Below are positions 15,470 to 21,144 of a stretch of DNA of 21,144 nucleotides, one piece after another (position 1 is the stretch's first letter; every line of letters starts with the position of its first letter). Under the pieces are notes generated by a model, which was given only the letters and a program-made list of their open reading frames with translations, made no database searches and had not been told where the DNA came from. A program made the translations under genes and the position numbers. This stretch comes from an uncultured Oscillospiraceae bacterium. GTDB taxonomy: Bacteria; Bacillota; Clostridia; Oscillospirales; Oscillospiraceae. The DNA is taken from contig CAJUAC010000051.1 of the NCBI GenBank assembly GCA_910583885.1, forward strand, positions 1 to 21,144, given 5' to 3'.

Positions 15470-15560
15470 AGAACCTGTTCTACATAATCTTTCAAGCAGG
15501 CTTGTGGTCATATGTCTTTGTGCAAGCCTATTCTAACAATAATAAGCAGGTTCTTTTTTT
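15470..15560 (+). terminator. Terminator-like structure facing the LRR gene
   Basis: AGAACCTG (15470-15477) can pair with CAGGTTCT (15547-15554), and an inner stem AGGCTTG (15498-15504) pairs with CAAGCCT (15523-15529). Seven T residues (15554-15560) follow at once. Read-through from the recombinase side would meet this just before the right repeat. The large internal loop makes it weaker than a compact terminator; AGAACCTGTTCT and CAAGCAGGCTTG can also form small alternative hairpins. Confidence 0.5.
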
Positions 15561-15567
15561 AGGATGG

Positions 15568-15598
15568 ACTACCACGGAACAACAATTCCGTAGTAAAA
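15568..15598. repeat. Right inverted repeat of the invertible element (recombination site)
   Basis: The inverted partner of 15348-15378, identical at 30 of 31 positions. The inner arm (15568-15579) is a perfect match, and the only difference is A at 15592 in the outer arm. The spacer is CAACAA, the complement of the left spacer, so the two sites are in the orientation needed for inversion. It ends 8 bp before the AGGAGG of the LRR gene. Confidence 0.9.
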
Positions 15599-15621
15599 AG
15601 AATGTTAGGAGGAACTTGCTC

Positions 15622-18600
15622 ATGAAGAGACGATTGCTATCAACCTTGCTGGCACTATGTATGGTGCTGCCCCTGTTCTCAGGGACGGCGTGGGCGCGCA
15701 CCCCAGATCAAGCTGTCCATGCCGTATCCCAAACGGCCGGTCAAAAAAATGTACCTCTGGCAGACGCGCTGACCTACGAAGGCCTCTCCTACAGGATTGA
15801 AAACGGCCAAATTACCATCACAGATTGTGATGTATCGATTCCTAATATCGTTATTCCTAAACAAATTAACGGGCTGCCGGTTACTACGATTGACGATCAT
15901 GCATTTGGGGGATGCCATATGACGAGCATCACCATCCCTGACAGTATCACCTCTATTGGAATAGCAGCGTTTGAAGGCTGTGACAGCCTGGCCAGCCTTT
16001 TTATCCCCAGCAGCGTCCTCTCCATCGGGGATATTCCCTTCTACAGCTGTTTCAAACTGGCGGAGGTGAATGTTGATCCACAAAACCCGAACTTTGCTTC
16101 GGAAAACGGCATCCTATTTAACAAGGCAAAAAGCGCCATACTGTTCTATCCTTCGACACGAACCGGCGAATACGTCATCCCTGACAGTGTCACTTCCATC
16201 GGAAGTCATGCGTTTTGGAATTGCAGCGGGCTATCGGGTATCACAATCCCAAACGGCGTCACTTCTATTGGGGATTCCGCATTCTGGAACTGCCAAAAAC
16301 TGACGGAGATCTCCGTCCCCGACGGACTGACTTCAATTGGATCTGGTGCATTCTCCAGTTGCAGCGGCCTGACAGATTTCATCATTCCCGACAGTGTTAC
16401 GTCCATCAGCAGCAATGCATTCTGGGAGTGTAAAGGACTGGACCATATTACTATCCCCAGCAGTGTTACCTCTATCGGCGAGAATGCATTCTACAGATGT
16501 TCTGGGTTGACGGATATAACGATCCTTAACGGCGTTACTTCTATTGGGAGCGGCGCATTTATGGGTTGTACCAATCTAACGGGCATCACCATCCCTGATA
16601 GTGTCACTTCTATTGGAAATGATGTATTTTGGGAATGCAGCGGGCTGACAAGTATCACCCTTCCCGACAGCGTCACGTCCCTTGGTGGTGCATTCGGGGC
16701 TTGCCCTGGCCTGACAAGCATCACACTCCCTAGCCGTATCACCTTTATTGGCTCCTTCGCATTCTCCGGTTGCAGCGGGTTGACAACTATCCATATTCCC
16801 GACGGTGTTACCTCCATTGGGAGCTACGCATTCTCTGGCAGTGGGATAACGGGCATCACGGTTCCTGATCATGTTACTTCCATTGAGGAGGGGGCGTTCT
16901 CCAGTTGTCCCAGCCTGACAGAGATCACTATCCCTGACGGAATAACCTCAATTGACCGGTGGGCCTTTCATGGCAGCACCAGCTTAAAGAGCGTCACCCT
17001 CCCAGACGGCATTACTTCTATTGGATATGGCGCGTTCCGTGAATGCAGCAGTCTGGAGAGCCTCATCATCCCCAGCAGTGTCACCTTTATCGATGATTGG
17101 GCATTCTGGGGATGCAGCAGCCTGACGGAGATTGCCATCCCCGATGGCGTCCCTTCGATTGGGGATAGGACGTTTGCAGATTGCAGTAACCTGACGGGCG
17201 TTGTCATTCCAAGCAGTGTTACATCCATCGGTACGGATGCCTTCCTTGATTGCGATCAGCTGGCCAACGTCACCATCCCTGCTTCGGTCAGCAGCATAGA
17301 CGGCACTGCATTTGGCCCTGCCGTGAAGCACATCTATTTCCAGAGCACAAAAGCCGACTGGAGGCAGATTGAGGAACAGACAAGCGGCATCAGCTGGACG
17401 GAGGCAGTCATCCATTGTACTGACGGCACGATCCCCGCCAAGCTGGCCGCACCGGAGAATCTGAGCTGCTATAACATAGAGGCGGACACCAGCATCTCCG
17501 TCGAATGGGAATTGTCCGGCCTGAGCCGGGATTTTTTCCAGATAAATATCTATGACGCAGCCAATCCCTCTGCCCCGGTCAAAGCTGTGACGGAAACGGT
17601 CCTCCCCGCAGCCCCGCAGGCATCCCCCAAGGCATATTCCTGCAAGGTGTCCCTGGACGATCTCCCGAGTGGTACCTATACCCTCACCCTCCAATCCCTG
17701 GGACGGCCAGAGGATGTGGAAGAGGGCGAATCTTTCTATGTGGACAGCGCGGTCGTTACATCCAGCCAATGGACATACACCGTCCCGGAAATACCCGTCG
17801 ACCCGGATCTGCCCAATCCCCCGTCCGGTTCACTTGCCGACAAGCTGGAAGAGATCCTCAATGATGTCAACGCCACCGTAGAGGATATCCGGGAGGCGTT
17901 GGAGAGTATCAAGAACGACCTCATCAATGCCATGAAAGAGCTCGGCCCCAAAATCTTTGAATTAATCAAGGAATTGGAAGACCGTATCAAGGATCTCAAT
18001 GGCCCAGCCAGCACTGTGGTGGTTAGTGGGTTGGACATTGGCTATCAGGATGTAACCCTTACCGGTGCAGCGTTAAACGCAACGTTAAACTTTGATACCG
18101 ATGTCCGCCTGGAAATCGGCCAGCCGGAGGACAGCAGCCTCCAGGTACCGGGTCTGGAAGACGTCAAAACCTTCCCCTTCTCCATGAATCTCTTTGCAGG
18201 TGACACGCAGGTAACGGATTTAGAGATCCCCATCCACATTACCATGCCGCTCCCCGTGCAGAACTTGAAGCCTCATTCCCTCAAGCTCTGGCACTTCCAT
18301 GGAGGGAATCCGGCTCCGGAAGAGCTGCCCCTTGCGTCCGTGCAGAAGGATGGCCAGCTATACGTCTCCTTTGTGCTCGACGGTTTCAGCGATTTTGTCA
18401 TGACCTACGAGGAAAGCCTTGATGAGGAAATTCCAGTCCAGCCCACCATCCTCTACACAGTTTCCTTTGATACCGGCAACGCACCTGTAACCATCCCAGC
18501 AATGTCTACCGGTACAGATGGCCGCCTCCTCTCTCTGCCCATGCCGTCCTGGAACGGCCACCGCTTTGAAGGCTGGTTCCTGGCGGACGGTTCACGCGTA

Positions 18601-18924
18601 ACCACCTCCACCATATTCAGCAGGGATACCACCATCTACGCCCGCTGGATGCGTACCGCCTCCACCCCGGAAACCAACTTTGTCTCCATCCCGCCGTCCG
18701 AGCACGGCCAGGTTATCACCGCTGACCGCTTCGCAGCGGAGGGCGACCGGGTGAACCTGTCCACCTACCCGGATCAGGGCTATACCCTCACCCGCATCAC
18801 CGTCATCGCCGCAGGCGGGAAGGAGCTCACCCTGCGGGAAAAAAGCGACGGAAAATTCTCCTTCACCATGCCCGGCCGGCAGGTCAAGGTCATTGCAGAG
18901 TTTGAAAAAATCCAAAAAGGATGA
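15622..18924 (+). CDS. Secreted BspA-like leucine-rich-repeat surface protein
   Basis: A 1100-residue protein. A basic start and hydrophobic core end in a signal-peptidase site (GTAWA, after residue 25). Residues of about 70-565 hold some 20 LRR_5 (BspA/TpLRR) repeats of 23 residues, built on the theme ITIPDSVTSIGxxAFxxCSGLT. After the third unit is the usual island (VNVDPQNPNFASENGILFN). Then come a fibronectin-like region (about 610-720), a charged coiled-coil-like helix (about 740-795), a beta domain, an InlB-type repeat (about 944-1010, YTVSFDTGN to TTIYARWM) and a last beta repeat. I see no LPXTG, SLH or C-terminal membrane anchor. The start is ATG 15622 with AGGAGG at 15607-15612; the open frame further upstream is the invertible segment. 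Relatives bind host proteins or mucins; adhesion here is inference. It is AT-richer than its neighbours, hinting at transfer. Confidence 0.92.
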   Translation: MKRRLLSTLLALCMVLPLFSGTAWARTPDQAVHAVSQTAGQKNVPLADALTYEGLSYRIENGQITITDCDVSIPNIVIPKQINGLPVTTIDDHAFGGCHMTSITIPDSITSIGIAAFEGCDSLASLFIPSSVLSIGDIPFYSCFKLAEVNVDPQNPNFASENGILFNKAKSAILFYPSTRTGEYVIPDSVTSIGSHAFWNCSGLSGITIPNGVTSIGDSAFWNCQKLTEISVPDGLTSIGSGAFSSCSGLTDFIIPDSVTSISSNAFWECKGLDHITIPSSVTSIGENAFYRCSGLTDITILNGVTSIGSGAFMGCTNLTGITIPDSVTSIGNDVFWECSGLTSITLPDSVTSLGGAFGACPGLTSITLPSRITFIGSFAFSGCSGLTTIHIPDGVTSIGSYAFSGSGITGITVPDHVTSIEEGAFSSCPSLTEITIPDGITSIDRWAFHGSTSLKSVTLPDGITSIGYGAFRECSSLESLIIPSSVTFIDDWAFWGCSSLTEIAIPDGVPSIGDRTFADCSNLTGVVIPSSVTSIGTDAFLDCDQLANVTIPASVSSIDGTAFGPAVKHIYFQSTKADWRQIEEQTSGISWTEAVIHCTDGTIPAKLAAPENLSCYNIEADTSISVEWELSGLSRDFFQINIYDAANPSAPVKAVTETVLPAAPQASPKAYSCKVSLDDLPSGTYTLTLQSLGRPEDVEEGESFYVDSAVVTSSQWTYTVPEIPVDPDLPNPPSGSLADKLEEILNDVNATVEDIREALESIKNDLINAMKELGPKIFELIKELEDRIKDLNGPASTVVVSGLDIGYQDVTLTGAALNATLNFDTDVRLEIGQPEDSSLQVPGLEDVKTFPFSMNLFAGDTQVTDLEIPIHITMPLPVQNLKPHSLKLWHFHGGNPAPEELPLASVQKDGQLYVSFVLDGFSDFVMTYEESLDEEIPVQPTILYTVSFDTGNAPVTIPAMSTGTDGRLLSLPMPSWNGHRFEGWFLADGSRVTTSTIFSRDTTIYARWMRTASTPETNFVSIPPSEHGQVITADRFAAEGDRVNLSTYPDQGYTLTRITVIAAGGKELTLREKSDGKFSFTMPGRQVKVIAEFEKIQKG

Positions 18925-19056
18925 TTGCCGCCCCCTGGTAAGGCTGGCCGCCGCAATGCAGCAGCAGGCGCTGCCTCAACGCCCCCTGTCACCACCAAAT
19001 ACACGGAAAATGTTTTCCCAATTTCTGTTCCTTGGGCAAAGAGGAAAAAAATCCGC

Positions 19057-19085
19057 TTGCAGGATCATCGGAAATGGTCTATACT
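19057..19085 (+). promoter_or_regulatory. Promoter of the zinc-ribbon protein gene
   Basis: TTGCAG (19057-19062) and TATACT (19080-19085) are 17 bp apart. The rest of the gap 18925-19056 shows a short GCAGC/GCTGC stem but no convincing terminator for the LRR gene. Confidence 0.65.
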
Positions 19086-19150
19086 GGGAACTATCCAAAC
19101 GCTGCGCGCAGGCTGCTGCGCGGGGACATAGGGCTTGAAAGGAGCAAATC

Positions 19151-19525
19151 ATGAGTTATTTTGAGGAAATGACCCAGAAGGCCAAGGAGGTCGTTGCCAC
19201 TGCTGCGGAGAAGGCCAAGGTTGCGGCTGATTCTGCCAAGATCTCCGCCGAGATCATCAAGGAGAAGCGGGAGCTGGATAAGAATTACCGCGCCATCGGC
19301 CAGTGGTACGCCTGCGAGCACACGGAGGAGGTCCCTGAAGCGATTGCCGACGTGATCGCCGCCGTCCGGGCCTCCCAGGATAAGATCGCTGAGCTGCAAG
19401 CCAAACGTGAGGCCGCCGAGTCCGAGGAGGCCGCCGCCCAGGCAGAGGGGAAGGTCTGCCCGGTTTGCGGGAAGATCAGCGACAGCAAGTTCTGCCCCCA
19501 CTGCGGCGCGCCTATGGGCGAGTAA
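19151..19525 (+). CDS. Small coiled-coil protein with C-terminal zinc ribbon
   Basis: A 124-residue cytoplasmic protein. Residues 1-100 are Ala/Lys/Glu-rich and strongly helical (AKEVVATAAEKAKVAADSAK and later IAELQAKREAAESEEAAAQ), as in a coiled coil. The C-terminus has four zinc-ligand cysteines in the pattern CPVCG-x9-CPHCG, a zinc-ribbon found at the ends of many small Firmicutes proteins. There is no signal peptide or membrane helix. AAAGGAG lies 7 nt before the ATG. It is a single-gene unit with its own promoter and a strong terminator. I do not know its function; membrane or stress-related scaffolding is only a guess from similar small proteins. Confidence 0.8.
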   Translation: MSYFEEMTQKAKEVVATAAEKAKVAADSAKISAEIIKEKRELDKNYRAIGQWYACEHTEEVPEAIADVIAAVRASQDKIAELQAKREAAESEEAAAQAEGKVCPVCGKISDSKFCPHCGAPMGE

Positions 19526-19550
19526 AGCATCCGAAGGGATATTTTTAGTG

Positions 19551-19600
19551 AAAAACGCCGCTTTTCCCGGCATAGCTTCCGGGCAGAGGCGGCGTTTTTT
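19551..19600 (+). terminator. Strong intrinsic terminator after the zinc-ribbon gene
   Basis: AAAAACGCCGC (19551-19561) pairs with GCGGCGTTTTT (19589-19599), with an inner CCCGG/CCGGG stem (19566-19570, 19579-19583), and T6 ends the structure. The A-run on the 5' side would let it act on the other strand too. Confidence 0.9.
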
Positions 19601-19699
19601 GATAGCTGCGGGCCATGTGCCGGACAATGGGGGCTAACGTCCGCATCTGCCCGCGCACACCTTGACGGTGGATTCCCCCCTGACTGCGAAAAAATCCAC

Positions 19700-19728
19700 T
19701 TGCCAATCCGTACACGTTGGGATACGAA
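19700..19728 (+). promoter_or_regulatory. Weak candidate promoter for the AraC-type regulator
   Basis: TTGCCA (19700-19705) and TACGAA (19723-19728) are 17 bp apart. The -35 box is good (5 of 6), the -10 box poor (3 of 6), which would suit a gene that needs activation. It leaves a very short leader before the Shine-Dalgarno AGGGAGG at 19738-19744. Confidence 0.3.
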
Positions 19729-19749
19729 ACAGGCTCTAGGGAGGCTGCT

Positions 19750-20595
19750 ATGCTGGACAGGAATGAAGTGGGGAAGCGGGGCTACCTCAACGAGGATTAC
19801 CGGCTGTTCCATCTGCGGGACAGCCGGGCGCTGACGCTGGATTACCACTACCACGAATTTGACAAGCTGGTGCTCCAGCTGGGCGGCCGGGTGGCCTACC
19901 ATATCGAGGGCAAGTGCTACCCTCTCCAGCCCATGGACATCCTGCTGGTCAGCCGGGATCTGATCCACCTGCCGGTGGTAGACCCGGGCCAGGCCTATGA
20001 GCGGATGGTTTTATGGATCAGCCGGGATTTCCTCTCCCGGTTCAGCACGCCGGAGGCGGATCTCGCCGCATGTTTCGACCTGACTGTCCAGCGGGAGTTC
20101 CACCTCTACCGGCCCCGGGGGGAGGACCGGGAACACTACCGGTCCATGTTTGAGCGGATCCTGCCCACACCAGGCAGCAGTGCATTTGCGGCCCAGCTGC
20201 TGGCGGACACCTGCGTGCTCCAGCTGATGATCGCCCTGAACCGGGATCTCCAGGCGGCCAGCGCCCTTCCAGACGCCGCCGCCTACCGCTTTGACCCAAA
20301 GATGGAGGAAGTCACCCACTATATCCGGGATCACCTGGGGGAGGAGCTGACCATCGACCGCCTTTCCGGTGCTTTCTACCTCAGCCGCTACTATCTCATG
20401 CACCGCTTTAAGGAGGTCTATGGCTGTACAGTCCACCAGTACATCTGCCAAAAGCGCCTCCAGCAGGCGGCGGGGCAGATCCGGCGGGGCGTTCCCATCC
20501 TCAAAGCCGCCGAAGAGGCCGGTTTCGGGGATTACTCCGTGTTCCTCCGGGCCTTCCGGCGGGCCTATGGGCGAAGCCCCAGGGACTGGAAATAA
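19750..20595 (+). CDS. AraC-family transcriptional regulator
   Basis: A 281-residue regulator. The N-terminal half is a cupin-like sensor (LDYHYHEFDKLVLQLGG, with H33 and H35, then YPLQPMDILLVSRDLIHLP), as in AraC proteins that bind sugars or other small ligands. The last 100 residues hold two helix-turn-helix units: EELTIDRLSGAFYLSRYYLMHRFKEVYG in the first, and ILKAAEEAGFGDYSVFLRAFRRAYGRSP with the typical closing motif. ATG 19750 has AGGGAGG 5 nt upstream; an in-frame TTG at 19717 is less likely. No target operon stands beside it: the zinc-ribbon gene is behind a terminator and tmRNA follows. Its regulon and ligand cannot be read from the window. Confidence 0.9.
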   Translation: MLDRNEVGKRGYLNEDYRLFHLRDSRALTLDYHYHEFDKLVLQLGGRVAYHIEGKCYPLQPMDILLVSRDLIHLPVVDPGQAYERMVLWISRDFLSRFSTPEADLAACFDLTVQREFHLYRPRGEDREHYRSMFERILPTPGSSAFAAQLLADTCVLQLMIALNRDLQAASALPDAAAYRFDPKMEEVTHYIRDHLGEELTIDRLSGAFYLSRYYLMHRFKEVYGCTVHQYICQKRLQQAAGQIRRGVPILKAAEEAGFGDYSVFLRAFRRAYGRSPRDWK

Positions 20596-20601
20596 GGCAG
20601 C

Positions 20602-20639
20602 CATTCTTTTTCTTAGAAAGAAAAAGAATCAAAAAGAAC
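20602..20639. repeat. AT-rich palindromic repeat, copy 2
   Basis: ATTCTTTTTCTT (20603-20614) pairs with AAGAAAAAGAAT (20618-20629) around AGA, followed by CAAAAAGAA. It repeats the element at 14361-14397 in the same orientation with only a loop difference, and again lies right after a stop codon. Confidence 0.7.
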
Positions 20640-20723
20640 TTTTACCGCAAAGCCTCATACCCTCCCCTGTGATAAACCGGGGGCAAAACAAAGTTTTCCA
20701 AGGGCTATTAATAAAAATTTTAC

Positions 20724-20752
20724 TTGCTTTTTATTTTCGACTGTGCTAGGAT
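20724..20752 (+). promoter_or_regulatory. Promoter of ssrA
   Basis: TTGCTT (20724-20729) and TAGGAT (20747-20752) are 17 bp apart, with TG one base before the -10 box. The start would be near 20759, a few bases before the mature 5' end, as expected for a precursor trimmed by RNase P. Confidence 0.65.
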
Positions 20753-20765
20753 TCATATTATAGTT

Positions 20766-21131
20766 GGGGGTGTACCGGCTTCGACGGGGACAAAGAACCG
20801 GGATCAGCGGGCGGTGGGGCCTGACCATCTCAAAACGGGCATTCTTTATAAATTAAAGAACAACAATACCTTAGCTATCGCTGCCTGATTGCTGGCAGCC
20901 GTCTATCTTAGGAGGACTGCGGCCTAAGCTGGACGTCATTTAGCAGTGAACGTGCGTACGGAAAGAGTTGACCGTACCATGAATGATGACTCTCACTTGA
21001 CCGGCAGGCGTGACGGCTTGCCCGCCGGAAGAGGAATGGGGCAGTAGACTGCCCGAAATAACCGTCTGCGCCCGGAGAACATTCCGCGGAATTGTTTTCG
21101 GACAGGGGTTCGACTCCCCTCACCTCCACCA
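20766..21131 (+). ncRNA. ssrA: tmRNA (transfer-messenger RNA)
   Basis: The 366-nt tmRNA rescues stalled ribosomes together with SmpB. The 5' end GGGGGTG followed by TACCGGCTTCGACGGGG is the hallmark. It pairs with CACCTCC before ACCA at the 3' end (one G-U pair) to form the acceptor stem, and GGTTCGACTCC is the T-arm. CCA is encoded. The tag reading frame ends in AAC AAC AAT ACC TTA GCT ATC GCT GCC TGA, giving a tag ending NNNTLAIAA, whose LAIAA-type end suits recognition by ClpXP. The resume codon is not certain: the frame is open back through a GGC. The regions after the tag have the stems expected for pseudoknots. Confidence 0.96.
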
Positions 21132-21144
21132 CAAGAGAGTTGTA

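Larger units (their letters stand above)
15379..15567. other. Invertible promoter segment, present in the apparent OFF orientation
   Basis: This 189-bp segment lies between the two 31-bp inverted repeats and is markedly more AT-rich than the neighbouring genes. It holds a good promoter on the minus strand (15410-15438), two short palindromes (15470-15481 and 15493-15504) and a terminator-like structure pointing right (15470-15560). I found no acceptable sigma-A promoter on the plus strand. As written, no promoter inside the segment drives the surface-protein gene. After inversion the minus-strand promoter would face that gene, with a leader of roughly 80 nt. Inversion itself is inferred; it is not shown by a single sequence. 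Confidence 0.82.

Noticed and set aside
15423..15545. A plus-strand promoter in the invertible segment (TTGGAC, TTGGGC, TTGTGC and nearby AT-rich boxes)
   Set aside because: None has a -10 box with acceptable match at 16-18 bp; the best pair (TTGTGC and TAATAA) has a -10 match of only 3 of 6.
15454..15621. An N-terminal extension of the LRR protein through the invertible segment
   Set aside because: It would put 56 residues ahead of a perfect signal peptide and ignore the AGGAGG at 15607-15612. It is simply a stop-free stretch across the right repeat.
15840..17330. The regularly spaced repeats as a CRISPR or satellite array
   Set aside because: The 69-bp periodicity is in frame and encodes the 23-residue LRR_5 units. 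Repeats are diverged as coding sequence and have no unique spacers.
20908..21132. A 74-codon minus-strand frame at the right edge
   Set aside because: It lies entirely within tmRNA, antisense to its structured regions; frames of this kind are a frequent false annotation over ssrA.

Overview
The window looks like a chromosomal segment of a GC-rich, Gram-positive anaerobic Clostridia, most likely an Oscillospiraceae-type gut bacterium. The evidence is a DUF4317 protein, a DUF979/Pcp cluster, a TagO-type/UDP-GlcNAc 2-epimerase pair, strong purine-rich ribosome binding sites, TTG starts and a Firmicutes-style tmRNA. This placement is inference from gene content, not a database match.

Layout. Positions 1-2445 hold the end of a peptide/amino-acid gene cluster: a DUF979 membrane protein tail, an M29-like metalloenzyme, a GyrI-like ligand-binding protein and pyroglutamyl-peptidase, closed by a perfect hairpin. 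A DUF4317 gene follows on its own promoter. From 3926 a clear promoter drives trpS, a TagO/WecA-type glycosyl-phosphate transferase, UDP-GlcNAc 2-epimerase and two small membrane-anchored proteins, ending at a strong hairpin (8793-8830). A P-loop NTPase with an internal duplication (8894-9967) converges on a minus-strand ABC transporter pair, which is divergent from ppk1 (12236-14359).

The most interesting part is 14450-18924. A lone tyrosine recombinase with all catalytic residues is followed, 4 bp after its stop codon, by a 31-bp inverted repeat (15348-15378). Its inverted partner (15568-15598, 30/31 identical) lies just upstream of the ribosome binding site of a secreted 1100-residue BspA-type leucine-rich-repeat protein. 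Each repeat is a dyad with 10-bp arms around a 6-bp spacer, the form of a tyrosine recombinase core site. The 189-bp segment between them carries a good sigma-A promoter on the minus strand, so it faces away from the surface gene, and a terminator-like structure with a T7 run facing the surface gene. I read this as a self-contained phase-variation switch caught in the OFF orientation: inversion would point the promoter at the surface-protein gene. In the OFF state the same promoter would make RNA antisense to the recombinase, and the recombinase leader folds over its own Shine-Dalgarno, so two feedback layers are possible.

The window closes with a small zinc-ribbon protein under its own promoter and terminator, an AraC-family regulator, and tmRNA (ssrA) with a promoter. 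No stretch longer than 300 bases lacks a gene; the longest gap (15345-15621) is the invertible element.
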